From NCBI RefSeq assembly GCF_050624435.1, contig NC_134542.1, forward strand, positions 15,557,997-15,621,996: a stretch of 64,000 bases of DNA. The letters are read 5' to 3'. The notes beneath the pieces were generated by a model that saw only the letters and a program-made list of their open reading frames with translations, was not told where the DNA came from and did no database searches. Made by a program: the position numbers and the translations under genes. Shown one piece after another: positions 55,144-64,000 of the stretch (its first letter is position 1; the number at the start of each line of letters is the position of its first letter). This DNA comes from Tenrec ecaudatus (lineage: Eukaryota > Chordata > Mammalia > Afrosoricida > Tenrecidae).

Positions 55144-56135
55144 CCATAGTACTTTCAATATTCTTCTCCAGCACCTCAATTCAAAGGCATCACATAGTCT
55201 CTGGTGTTCCTTGTACCTCAAAGTGGCATCTGAACTTCTGAATACTTTGAAGAGGTCTTCTGCAGCAGATTTTCTCAATGTCATACATTGTTTGATTTCT
55301 TGATTGTTGGTTGACTTCTTGAGTATTGATTGTGGATCCCAGCAAAAGAAGACACTTGACAACTTTGATTTCTCCATTTATCATATTGCTCTTTACTGCT
55401 CTGGTTATGTGGATTTTCATGATCTTTATGTTGAGGTATAACCCAAACTGAAAGCTATAGACATTGGTCTTCATCAAGTGTGTCAAGTCCTCATCTCTTT
55501 CATATGCCATTTGATATTAATTACTCTTCCTCCATTCCTGATGTTGTGTTCTTCGCGTAGAGATTATTTGCTTAGCATACGGACTAAGAATGGTGAAAGA
55601 TTATAACACTGATGCATATCTTTCCTGATTTTATACCACCTAGTATAACCTTATTCTGTTGAAAAAAATCACCTCTAGATTCTGCTTAAATACAATTAAG
55701 AGTTCTGGAATTCCCACTCTTAACCATGTTATCTATAATTTTTAAGAGCCGCATAGTTGAATGCCTTTGTGTTGTCAATAAGACACATGTAAGTAGCTTT
55801 CTGGCATTCTCTGCTTTTCATCACCTGACATCAGCAATGATATATCCTTAGTTGTGTATCCTCTTATAAATCTGGCATGAATTTCTGACAGTTCTTTATC
55901 AGTGTTCTAGTGCAATTGTTTTGAATGATCTGCAGAAAAATTGACTTAGAAGTAATATTAATGCTATTATTTGATAATTTCCACATTGTGCTGGATTGGA
56001 GAGGTGATATAGATATATAGCCATCTCTCCCAGTCAATTAGGCAGATATGTATCTTCCAAATTTCTTGACATAAACCAGTGAGCTCTCCCACCACTACAT
56101 CCACTGATTGAAACATCTGAGTCACCAATGCCAGG
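55143..56135 (-). pseudogene. RTE LINE reverse transcriptase, antisense
   Basis: Antisense to the RTE palm region: GAGCCGCATAGTTGAATGCC followed by GTGTTGTCAATAAGACAC is the reverse of the segment read at 28610-28690. GACATCAGCAATGATATATCC is the reverse of ATATCATTGCTGATGTCAG at 28558. Dead, with many stops. Confidence 0.75.
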
Positions 56136-56305
56136 CTGCACAGCGAAAGAAGTTAATGGACAGCTCATTTGTAACCCTTATGTGTGGATAAAATCATCAA
56201 AAAGCTACAACAATTAAAAAAATTACAGTGAATGGTTCTGTACTGAGACACTGCAAATAAGGATATTCTGAGAGGCTCCTCGGAGTCCTAGGATACCAGA
56301 ACTCA

Positions 56306-56460
56306 CCGCACACACACGCAGACACACACACAAACACACCACACACCTACACACATGCACACCACACACTCACCCCACACACACACTGTACACACACTCA
56401 CACAAACACTACACACATACACCACACACACAAACACCACACGCCACACACAACTATTTT
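56306..56460. repeat. Degenerate CA-rich array
   Basis: ACACACAC units broken by ACACCACAC, CATGCACACC and CACTCACAC variants over about 155 bp. Confidence 0.9.
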
Positions 56461-56810
56461 ACTATTAATGAAAAGAAAAAATGTTTATAACAACAAACTC
56501 ATTGCCAAGTTTAAGAGGCTAAATTTGTTGTAAGCTGCTCACAATCCTGCCTACAACACAAAGGAGGGAAGAGCTATAGCCGGCTGCTCCTGGAAACAGC
56601 ACTGCTCGGCCCGGGAACCCCAGCCCACGCCTACTTGCCGGGCCAGAGGCACCAGGAGCCACAGCTTCTGTTTCTGTTTTGTCGCTATTTGACAGTTGGC
56701 ATGCTCATTTGTTCCATTTTCCAAGTTGCAGCTAACATTCAGGATTGGTTCCCTCTTAATTCCTCACACAGCAGTCGTGTTCCAATTTCTGTAGTTCTGT
56801 CCTTCATATA
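56461..56810. other. No recognised gene or repeat
   Basis: Unassigned intron sequence between the CA array and a SINE. Confidence 0.35.
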
Positions 56811-56958
56811 AGGAGCCCTGGCTGTGTGTAGGTTTGACACTGCATTGCTAACCATGAGGTTGGTGATTCAAACCCTCCAGCAGCAATTTGAGAGAATGAT
56901 GAGGCTGGCTACACTGGTAAAGATGTCGTCTCAGAAACCCTCTGTCACTAGGGCAGCA
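56811..56958 (+). repeat. AfroSINE, 3' truncated
   Basis: AGGAGCCCTGGCTGTGTGTAGG to TCAGAAACCCTCTGTC; runs straight into RTE sequence. Confidence 0.75.
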
Positions 56959-56964
56959 GGTTAC

Positions 56965-57375
56965 TTTCAATTGCCTCATATGCGTGTGACAGTTGGACCC
57001 TGAATAAGGCAGACTGAGGAAGAATCCATGCGTGTGAATCATGGTGACAGAGAATAATACTGAAAGTACAATGGGCTTCCAGAAGAACAAACACATGGGG
57101 CTTGGAATATGGATAGCCAGAATGCTTCATAGAGGCAAGGTGGGCAAGATTTCACCTCACGTACTTTAGACATGTCAGGAGGGACCAGTTCCTGTAGAAG
57201 AACGTAAAAGAGAGGAGCGGCAAAAGAGAGGAAGGTCCTAACACAATGACTGCACCGATGGGCTGAAGCAGCAGAGCAATTGTGAGGGTGGTGCGGACAG
57301 GCAGTGCTTCCTGCTGTTGTGCATGGAGTGCTAGGAGGAAGAACAGACTTGGTGGCACCTACCAACAGTGAAATA
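56965..57375 (+). mobile_element. RTE LINE 3' end
   Basis: TCAATTGCCTCATATGCGTGTGACAGTTGGACCC, AGGGACCAGTTCCTGTAG and GACTTGGTGGCACCTACCAACAG: the terminal part of the RTE. Confidence 0.8.
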
Positions 57376-57590
57376 AAAGCGAGCCCAGGTGGCATTGGGT
57401 TGCTAAGTTTAACACCAGTGGTTCAAACCACCGATAGCCATAGCCGAAAGGTCCATGGGAAAGAGGAGGCTGTCTGTTCCTATAAAGAGGTGCAGCCTTG
57501 GAAGCCTGATGGAGAGCATTTCCACTCGGCCCTATGGGGTGGTGATGAGTCACAATTGAGGTGATGGCAGTGGGCTTGGTTCTTGAGTCT
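57366..57590 (+). repeat. AfroSINE
   Basis: GCGAGCCCAGGTGGCATTGGG to GATGGCAGTGGGCTTGG. Confidence 0.8.
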
Positions 57591-57644
57591 TGCATTCCCT
57601 CCGAGGAGGAGGGGGCGATTTCTGACCTGTGTGTCTCCAGGAAG

Positions 57645-57765
57645 AACTCTGCTCCACAGGGTTTTCTTCCGATGGCTGTGATCTTTCAGAAAGAGTTCTC
57701 CAGGCGCTTCTGGGTGGTTTCGAGCTGCCCATCTTTCAGGTAGCAGCCAAGGACTTAACGATTTG
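57645..57765 (-). repeat. AfroSINE fragment, antisense, elephant-like body
   Basis: GGTTTTCTTCCGATGGCTGTG, TTTCGAGCTGCCCATCTTTC and AGCAGCCAAGGACTTAACG belong to the second SINE subfamily. Confidence 0.7.
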
Positions 57766-58211
57766 AATAAGGACCTTGTTTTACAGAACTATAACACGAT
57801 TCCAAAAATATACCATCTATGAAAAGGATTTCCCATGGAATGATATGCAACCTTCATGAATTGTCCCAGTAACATCCTTGCCAGCGGCTCTTTCCCAACT
57901 CCTGGCAGCTGTGGGGGGGCGGGGGGAGAAGGGTGTCGCAGCCCTGCCCTCTTCTGTCACCGGTGCTTTTTGTGGGGCGCCACCACAGCTCTTTAGCACA
58001 GTGTCCCACCTTCTGAGCTTGCCAGATTCTTGCCTCATGATTGGATGCAGATTAGCATCTAGCAGGAATCCCTACACAGCAAATTCAAAACTTATCTGTG
58101 TGAGCTCGACAAAGGGCTTGGTCAGCCTCCGCTCTGTACACCAGCACACACTCTCCTACCATATAGAGTTTAGGAGACATTCGCCTATTTCCCACCAACC
58201 CTGAAAGAAGA

Positions 58212-58392
58212 TTACCCCCAAAACAACAACAAACTCACGACCAGGGAGTCAATCCCAACTCATAAGAGCCTTACAGAGGATAGCGGGGAACTGCCCACGT
58301 TGGGTTTCCCACATTGTCATCATTATAAAAACAGACTGCCATGTCTTTCTCTCTACGGGCAGCCAGTAGGTTTCAATCACTGGCCTTTCAAT
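58212..58392 (-). repeat. AfroSINE, antisense
   Basis: ACAACAAACTCACGACCAGG to CACTGGCCTTTCAATG; the reverse head is missing. Confidence 0.8.
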
Positions 58393-59765
58393 GAAAAGTC
58401 ATTGCACTTTGAGAGAAGAGAGGACAATGATTGTTATCTCCTATTTACAGGAGATCAGACGTGCAGTAAATATAAATGAAACATCCATCTCAATCCAAGG
58501 TCACCACCTTCAATACCTCAAGCTGATACAAAATAAATGCCTTCTGAAAGTCAATATTAATTTTGGTGCATAGCTGGTGCCTGAACACTAACCATTTCTG
58601 GTCATGCTGGGTCTACAGTTACAAAAGGGCCAATTTTTTTCACCTTCTTTCTTTCTTTTTTATGGTAAAAAATATATATAACTTGTGCCAATTTAAGATT
58701 TTTCAGGTGTACAATTTAGTGACATCAGGACCGATTTCTTGAAGGTGTTGCTTCTGTTTCCTCAAGGTTACTTTAAGACTAAAAAATGGAATCAACCCTT
58801 CTATTACATCCTTGTTCATAAAACAGGCTTGGAGTTAACAGGAAACCAGTGAGAGTCTTGAGTTAAGAAAAGGTGGGCTTTGAGTCCATTCTGTGCTATG
58901 TGCAAACGTAGCTGATATGCCCGTCTGGACATCTGTCATTCAAGATAATGGCGCACGGGGAAAGGGGAAAGCATTTCTTGGGAGTTGGATGCCAACTAAT
59001 AAATATAGCAGGAGTGCTCGAGTTAGAAAATCCCCAGTTTGAATTGCAACTGTCACAAGTAGTTCAGACAAGAAGTATCCAAGGGCAGGAAAGCCAAGAA
59101 GAGGGCAAAAGCAATTTCCCCTTGTTCTGACCCATTGAAGAGAAGTATGTTGACAGACATGAGCAAGACCAAGAGCTTCATGTCCTTCTCCAGTAGTTAA
59201 AACTGAGACTCAGTAACTCTGTTCATTTCTATCAGCCACCAGGTTGTGTCCAATGGAAAAGCACTTCTTTGAAATTCAGAGAACTGTAGTCTTTGAACTC
59301 AACAGAATACACTTACTTACAACACCTAGAAGTCACTTCATGAATGACTTCTTTTAAATTTTGAGTTCTTCAAATTAAACTTTGCAATTTTCTTTACATC
59401 CCCCTAAATACCAACTACCAAGAACTTGGCACAATGAACTAAAAAAAGGATTAATAGTATCCCGCCCCCCCCCACCCAAATGTGGCCATCTGATCTTGAA
59501 AAACACGATTGCAAACTTAGTCTTATCTTAATATTCCTGTGTCATCAAATAACCGTCAATCTACCAGTATTCCTCCTGAGTTAAATGCAACTGTAAAAAA
59601 TAACATTGGGTGGTTGCATAAGAAATTCAGAGCTCTTACACCCTGACTGGTAAGATCTTATCCTGGTGAAAAAGGCCTAAAAATAAATACATAAAAATTT
59701 AAAACCCATATTTGAATTTCATTTTATGGGCCATCTATGGAATGATTTCTCTTATCTCTGTTCCA
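58393..59765. other. MOGAT1 last-intron sequence, nothing recognised
   Basis: The largest block in the intron without an identified repeat. A C-rich run lies at 59462-59476. No alternative exon with a family match was found. Confidence 0.4.
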
Positions 59766-59769
59766 TATC

Positions 59770-60120
59770 AAGTGTATGTTATCGTTGTTGTCAAGTGTTC
59801 TGACTCATAGTGTCACAGTGGCCCTGTATACGATAAAATGAGACACTGCCCAGTCTTGTGCCATCCTCACAATTGTTCTCATGTTTGAGACCATTGTTCA
59901 AGCCACCATGTCATTCTGTCTCATTGAAGGTCTTCCTCTTTTGCATTGACCCTCTACTTTACCGAACATGATGTCCTTTTCCAGGGACTAGTCTCTCCTG
60001 CTAATACATGCAAAGTGTGTAAGATGATGTCTCGCCATCCTCAATTCTTAGGAACACTCTGGTGTGGTTTTGGTGAATTCTGCTCCTGGCACATGCTCAT
60101 TTTTAGCTCGCCAGTCCCCT
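59770..60120 (-). mobile_element. RTE LINE, antisense
   Basis: TCATAGTGTCACAGTGGCCC, GCCACCATGTCATTCTGTC, GATGTCCTTTTCCAGGGAC, in antisense RTE 3' order. Confidence 0.75.
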
Positions 60121-60427
60121 TTAAGCTGCTTATTTCGTTGTCCCCCTGTCCTCTGTAGCACAACTTGTCACCCTCTCCCCCCACGCCTGAATCAATATTA
60201 GGCTACACACAAATACAACTAGATTACAAATGATAAGAATGTTCCTTTGAAACCAATACTCATCATAAGTGAACATGGGGATGATATCTATTATACAGAA
60301 CTCTTCATCTGTTAGTGGTCTTTGATGTAATGTGTTCATCAGATACTTTCTTTGCTACAACCTGCTGGTACTTGTTTGAATTTGTACGTAGACTCAAAGT
60401 AGAATCATGTTAGACGATCAGAAACAT

Positions 60428-60612
60428 ATTCCACTGCCATCCAGTAGATTTGGATTCATAGCCACCTGATAGGACAGAATTGAACTGCTCATTAGGGTTC
60501 CAGACATTGCAACCTTTTAGTGGAGCAGACAGCTTCATCTGTCTCCTGCAGAGCAGCTGGGAAGCTTAAACCACAGACCATGGGGTTCACATCATAATGC
60601 TTACCTCGCTTT
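60428..60612 (-). repeat. AfroSINE, antisense
   Basis: ATATTCCACTGCCATCCAG to CACATCATAATGC; followed directly by another antisense copy. Confidence 0.8.
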
Positions 60613-60613
60613 G

Positions 60614-60808
60614 CCACCACCCACTACCATCAAGTCGATTTAAACTCATAGTAACCCTCTAGGACAGAGTACAACTACCCTTTGGGTTTCCAAGACTGTA
60701 CATCTTGATGGGAAAAGAGAACCTCATCTTTCTTCCAAGCAGTAGCTAGGTTCACACTGCTGATATTGTGGTTAGCATCCCAGTGCATAACTCACCAGGC
60801 CCCCAGGA
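60614..60808 (-). repeat. AfroSINE, antisense, tandem with preceding copy
   Basis: CACCCACTACCATCAAGTCG to CACCAGGCCCCCAGG; full length. Confidence 0.85.
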
Positions 60809-61053
60809 CTCTTAAAACGAATACCCAGAAAACTTGAAAGTATTCGATTCCCACTCAAATGGAAAATGTAGTTACTTCATCAATAAAAGGCAGGCTCTCT
60901 AAACGAAGCCACAGTTGCATCTGTAGGAGGTTCTTATTTAAAGCCATTCGTTTACACTGGCACTTCAGCCCGTAACAGAAAACACTGCTTAATGGATCAG
61001 CGAGACAGTCTTTCCACCCATGTTAACGAGCCTTTGATCTTCAGTGTACATAC

Positions 61054-61253
61054 CAACTGTGTTGATGGGTTTCCGGTAGGGCATGAAGCCTATGCTGTAC
61101 TGAAAAACCCCCCTGCCGTAAAACAGGGGCAGAATGAAGCCAAAAAACTTGTGGAGTTTCTTCTGGCAAGTAAAAATCCAGGAGTCTTCAGAGGTGCCGA
61201 CTTGTTGAAACAGATCATTTTCGCCAAAAGAATATATTGGGACCAAATGGGTC
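61054..61253 (-). CDS. MOGAT1: MOGAT1 internal coding exon (probably exon 5 of 6)
   Basis: This 200-bp exon continues MOGAT1. The translation runs THLVPIYSFGENDLFQQ, then SWIFTCQKKLHKFFGF, LPLFYGRGVFQYSIG and ends MPYRKPINTV. FGEN, the PLF-x-GRGVFQYS stretch and PYR-x-PI-x-TV are hallmarks of the DGAT2/MOGAT acyltransferase C-terminal half. The acceptor is tttgcag|G, where the single G completes the split Gly codon of the preceding exon. The donor is ACAGTTG|gtatgt (gtatgt at 61048-61053), leaving one base of a Val codon that the last exon completes. Reading further on the minus strand beyond the donor gives sequence unlike the family, which supports the boundary. The upstream intron is 1,226 bp and mostly SINEs. 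The downstream intron is 13,904 bp. Intact reading frame suggests a functional gene. Confidence 0.95.
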
Positions 61254-61334
61254 CTGCAAACACACAGGGGGAAGAAGAAGAATTTCAGGTGAGAAACAAC
61301 TTTCTATTTCGGTCTGTCCCACTGACAGTTGCAA

Positions 61335-61505
61335 CTAAAACCTAGTTGCCATCAGGCCCAGTCTGGTTTACTGTGCTCTATCAGATTGACAACGGCTGCT
61401 GTTCCAGAAGTGGATCACCCAGCCTTTCTTCTGTGGAACCTCTACGAGGACTGAAGAAGCCTCCAGTCTCTTTGCTTAGCAGCCAAGCATGTTAACTGTA
61501 CCACC
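61335..61505 (-). repeat. AfroSINE, antisense, diverged
   Basis: AACCTAGTTGCCATCAGGCC and TGGATCACCCAGCCTTTCTTC. It ends about 80 bp upstream of the MOGAT1 61054-61253 exon acceptor. Confidence 0.65.
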
Positions 61506-61589
61506 CTGTACCCTTCGGGGACTCGAAGCCTCTTTGTAATGCTAACTTGACATGGGCCGGGCCTCATGCCTGAAATCGTTGGGCAGGTA

Positions 61590-61712
61590 CTAAGGAGCCC
61601 TAGAGGCCTAGTGGGTTACGTATTGGGCTGCTAACAAGGTCAGCAGTTTGAATCCACCAGCCTTTTCGAGGGAGATAGGCCAGCCTTTGACCCTGTACAG
61701 ATAAAATGTTGT
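61590..61712 (+). repeat. AfroSINE, 3' truncated
   Basis: AGGAGCCCTAGAGGCCTAGTGG to a TACAGATAAAATG end. It is the only copy opposite to gene sense within this intron's SINE group. Confidence 0.8.
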
Positions 61713-61739
61713 ATTTTTTTTCTTTTCCATTTTAAATTT

Positions 61740-61815
61740 TTATTCTTTAAAAAAATTTTTAATACATCATTTTATTGGGGTTTTTTATAACTCTGATAAC
61801 AATCCATACATCGGT
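61740..61815 (-). mobile_element. L1 3' terminus, antisense
   Basis: ATCATTTTATTGGGGTTTTTTATAAC and CAATCCATACATC: the reverse of the L1 end. Confidence 0.75.
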
Positions 61816-61956
61816 TTTCTTTTTCTTTTTAAGGATAAATTTAATGCCATAGCATAAGGTGCTTTAGTGGGAAGGTCAGAGCCCCTTCCCATACACACTA
61901 CGAATATTTTAGAATTGATTTAGAGGAGGTCAGTCTTTAAGCGAATTTTAAAAACA

Positions 61957-62177
61957 CTGAAACAGCCTACTGTTCTAAGTCAATTCTGACTCACAGTGAC
62001 CCTGTCACAGTGTCATTGAGTCAACATTGACCCACAGGACCCCCACCCCCCACCCCCATCACCCTGTGGGCTCCAGAGACTGTAACCATTTCTCCCAAGG
62101 AGCTGCTGGTGGTTTCGAACTACCAGTCAAGAGGATCCCAGTCCAATGTGTAACCACTACACCACCAGGGGTCCTAT
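61957..62177 (-). repeat. AfroSINE, antisense
   Basis: Tail CTACTGTTCTAAGTCAATTC, a partial duplication of the GTGACCCTGTCACAGTG part, and the reverse head CACTACACCACCAGGGGTCC. Confidence 0.85.
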
Positions 62178-62194
62178 GTCAGTGACCCTATAAA

Positions 62195-62402
62195 CAAACA
62201 AACAAAAAACTCGCTGCCCTCCATTCAATTCTGACTCACAGCAACCCCTATAGGACAGGGAGGAACCATCCCTGGTTCTCTCCCAGCTCTCCTTGAGGAC
62301 AGAGTAAAATTGCTCTAGCACATTTCTGAGGTTTGAAATCTTTACTAAGCTGACCTTTGGGCTAGTAGCCCCGTGTTTAAACCACTGCACCACCAGGACT
62401 AG
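62195..62402 (-). repeat. AfroSINE, antisense
   Basis: CAAACAAAAAACTCGCTGCCC to CACTGCACCACCAGGAC. It ends about 70 bp below the MOGAT1 62480-62654 exon donor. Confidence 0.9.
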
Positions 62403-62479
62403 AGGATGCCTTAGCTCTCTGAGTTTGTTTAGTCATGTCATACCTCCCCTGACTCAGGATGGAATGAAAAGCCACTTAC

Positions 62480-62654
62480 CCGTGGATCAGAGCCAGTTTA
62501 GCAAATCCTCTCCGCTGGCGGATGAACAGGGTGGAGTTTCCAGGATATGCATAAAATAACTCCTTGGCACCCCCTATGACAATGATGGAAATGTTCCCGC
62601 CTCCCTCTCTGCTCATCACGGAGGAGATGCTCCTCTTGGAGACTGACACCAGGC
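62480..62654 (-). CDS. MOGAT1: MOGAT1 internal coding exon (probably exon 4 of 6)
   Basis: This 175-bp exon encodes 58 residues of monoacylglycerol O-acyltransferase 1, an ER-membrane enzyme that joins acyl-CoA to monoacylglycerol to make diacylglycerol for triglyceride synthesis. On the minus strand the peptide begins GLVSVSKRSISSVMSREGGG, continues through GGAKE and ends FIRQRRGFAKLALIHG. The GGGN and GGAKE motifs are DGAT2-family signatures, and GLVSVSK...EGGGNIS fits MOGAT1 better than MOGAT2 or MOGAT3 as I remember them. The acceptor is cacaaag|GC after a pyrimidine-rich stretch; the donor is CACGG|gtaagt (gtaagt at 62474-62479). The exon starts with two bases of a split Gly codon and ends with two bases of the next, which the downstream exon completes exactly. 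There is no stop or frameshift. A SPIN transposon begins 45 bp upstream of the acceptor. Confidence 0.95.
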
Positions 62655-62699
62655 CTTTGTGAGGGAAACAGAAACCGTCTCTGTCATAATGTTCCAGAG

Positions 62700-62891
62700 C
62701 ACTGATTCTCAACCTTCCTCATGCCGCCACCCTTTAATATGGTTCCTTATGTGGTGGGGACCCCCAACCATTAAATTATTTTCATTGCTACCTGGTAACT
62801 GTATTTTTGCTACTGTTATGAATCGGGCAACCCCTGCGAAAGGGTCGTTCAACCCCCAAAGGGGTCGGACCCACAGGTTGAGAACCGCTGT
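62700..62891 (-). mobile_element. SPIN (hAT) MITE, 192 bp, beside MOGAT1 exon
   Basis: CACTGATTCTCAACCTTCC and GGTTGAGAACCGCTG terminal repeats enclose GACCCCCAACCATTAAATTA and GGGTCGTTCAACCCCCAAAGG. The flanks TTCCAGAG (62692-62699) and TTCTAGAG (62892-62899) match at 7 of 8 positions, an hAT target duplication. The element has a large internal deletion compared with 33833-34236. Confidence 0.93.
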
Positions 62892-62899
62892 TCTAGAGG

Positions 62900-63835
62900 A
62901 TCTGCAAATATTTATGATTTTTTGCACTGCTTACGTTTGGGGCACTTACTAAGCTTGTAACCTTGGCAGGGCTGCACCTTTTCCAGCCGTGAGACCTAAC
63001 AGGGACGAGGTCTTTGAAATATGAAGTAGCACTTTATAAAGGTTTGGAGTCTGTCCATTGCGTGTTGGATGTTGTGCGCTGGTCAACTCAACGCGACACC
63101 ATTCCTATTAAATCCCAAGTACAAAGTGTCCCCTTGAGTTGACTGCGGTGTATAACTACGTAGTCACAGTGGTGGCCTTGACCCTTACCCTGGTGGGTCT
63201 TTGGCCAGGAGTGAAAAGTCTATATACCCTTCAAGAGGTAGCAGGAACTTCCGAATGCAATATGGCCTGTTTTCAGAAATTCTATATAGATTCTTACTCT
63301 GAAAAAACATGTCTAATCCGATTTTGACCAGTGGTTCATTTAAGACAGTTGTACATTTGCTCAGTCTTCATATTAGGACTTCTCAAGTAAAAATCACCTT
63401 AAAGATTTGTTTGTTGGTAAATGTGTGGACACTTGGTGGAAAATGCAAAAAAATCCAGATGAAAACACAAATCACTAATGTCCTACATTTCAGAGATAAT
63501 TGCTTTTCAACATATTCTTGTGTTGTCTTCCTCCTTGATTTTATCCTTTTTTTCAGTCATAACTGAATGTGTTAGAGGCTTAACACACCTCATATCTTAG
63601 AGATAATGAAATGTTAATTTTTTACGGGTTTCTAGGCCATGGTGGGTTTGAACCCTCATTGGCTTCCAGGCAGGGCCACTATCTCTCTGTGGGTGAGCTG
63701 AGCATGCTGGCGGCAGCTCTTCCACAAGACAAAGTGCTTCGGGAGGTTTCTAGCCATCTGATCCTCCTGATGTGCCTCCTACCTCATTGGTCACCTCTTC
63801 TCAGTTTCCTCTTCGGCCCCTCCTTCTTCAAACCC
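62900..63835. other. MOGAT1 intron sequence, nothing recognised
   Basis: I looked here on the minus strand for the preceding MOGAT1 exon and did not find it, so it must lie beyond the window. Confidence 0.45.
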
Positions 63836-63837
63836 AC

Positions 63838-64000
63838 TGAGGAGTCACCACCATACAGGACAGAGTAGAACTACTTGCTAGGGTTTCTGAAGCTGTTAAA
63901 TCTTTACAGAAGCAGACTGCCTCATCTTTCTCCCATGAAACACTGGTGTGTTTAAATTACTGATCTTTCACATAGTTCAACAGGTAACCTATTGCACCAT
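63838..64000 (-). repeat. AfroSINE, antisense, cut by window edge
   Basis: TACAGGACAGAGTAGAACTAC, CATCTTTCTCCCATGAAAC and a reverse head beginning ATTGCACCAT. Confidence 0.8.

Noticed and set aside
56306..56460. CA-rich array considered as a CRISPR-like or satellite array
   Set aside because: No constant repeat with unique spacers; it is a degenerate dinucleotide microsatellite.
62655..64000. Search for the preceding MOGAT1 exon
   Set aside because: No minus-strand segment here translates to the expected family region before the GLVSVS exon.

Overview
The window is mammalian genomic DNA and most likely comes from a tenrec lineage (Afrotheria; Echinops telfairi is the best guess). Three sequence features support this. 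tRNA-derived AfroSINE copies are extremely dense. Afrotherian-type L1 3' ends and RTE (BovB-like) LINE fragments recur throughout. There are also copies of the SPIN ('Space Invader') hAT transposon, a horizontally transferred family known from tenrec and a scattered set of other tetrapods. The species call is an inference and was not tested by alignment.

The only functional protein-coding gene I can support is the 3' half of MOGAT1 (monoacylglycerol O-acyltransferase 1, DGAT2 family) on the minus strand. Three exons lie at 62480-62654, 61054-61253 and 46995-47149. They have consensus splice sites, phases that match across both introns, a terminal stop codon and an AATAAA signal 51 bp downstream of it. 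The N-terminal exons must lie beyond base 64000. The last intron is 13.9 kb and is filled with transposons. In human the gene downstream of MOGAT1 on the same strand is ACSL3, far away, so bases 1-46,900 are probably the intergenic interval between them. I found no exon there.

Layout: 1-8.4 kb holds SINEs, short L1 3' ends and RTE tails. 8.4-19.3 kb holds SINEs, MaLR-type LTR pieces, a TSD-bounded L1 3' end (11657-13039), a 170-bp polypyrimidine tract, microsatellites, a mariner fragment and an antisense L1. 19.8-23.2 kb holds a SINE cluster around a locally GC-rich segment that contains a MIR. 23.7-31.6 kb holds RTE reverse-transcriptase remains, an MDH2 retropseudogene, SPIN, an LTR and L1 ends. 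31.6-38.7 kb holds SINEs, a complete SPIN MITE, MIRs, a near-full-length dead mariner and a second mariner fragment. 39.2-46.2 kb holds an L1 insertion with target duplications and a rearranged Tigger/pogo transposon. 46.6-62.7 kb holds the MOGAT1 3' half with LTR-like elements, RTE and a long L1 3' end inside its introns. 62.7-64 kb holds a SPIN MITE just upstream of a MOGAT1 exon, then little-recognised intron sequence.

I see no CRISPR array, bacterial operon, rRNA or functional tRNA gene. The most interesting observations are the SPIN insertion 45 bp from a MOGAT1 splice acceptor, the Tigger element whose DDE core is replaced by a second copy of its own 5' end, the L1 subfamily with internal tandem duplications shared by two distant copies, and a 63-bp L1 micro-insertion just downstream of the MOGAT1 poly(A) site.
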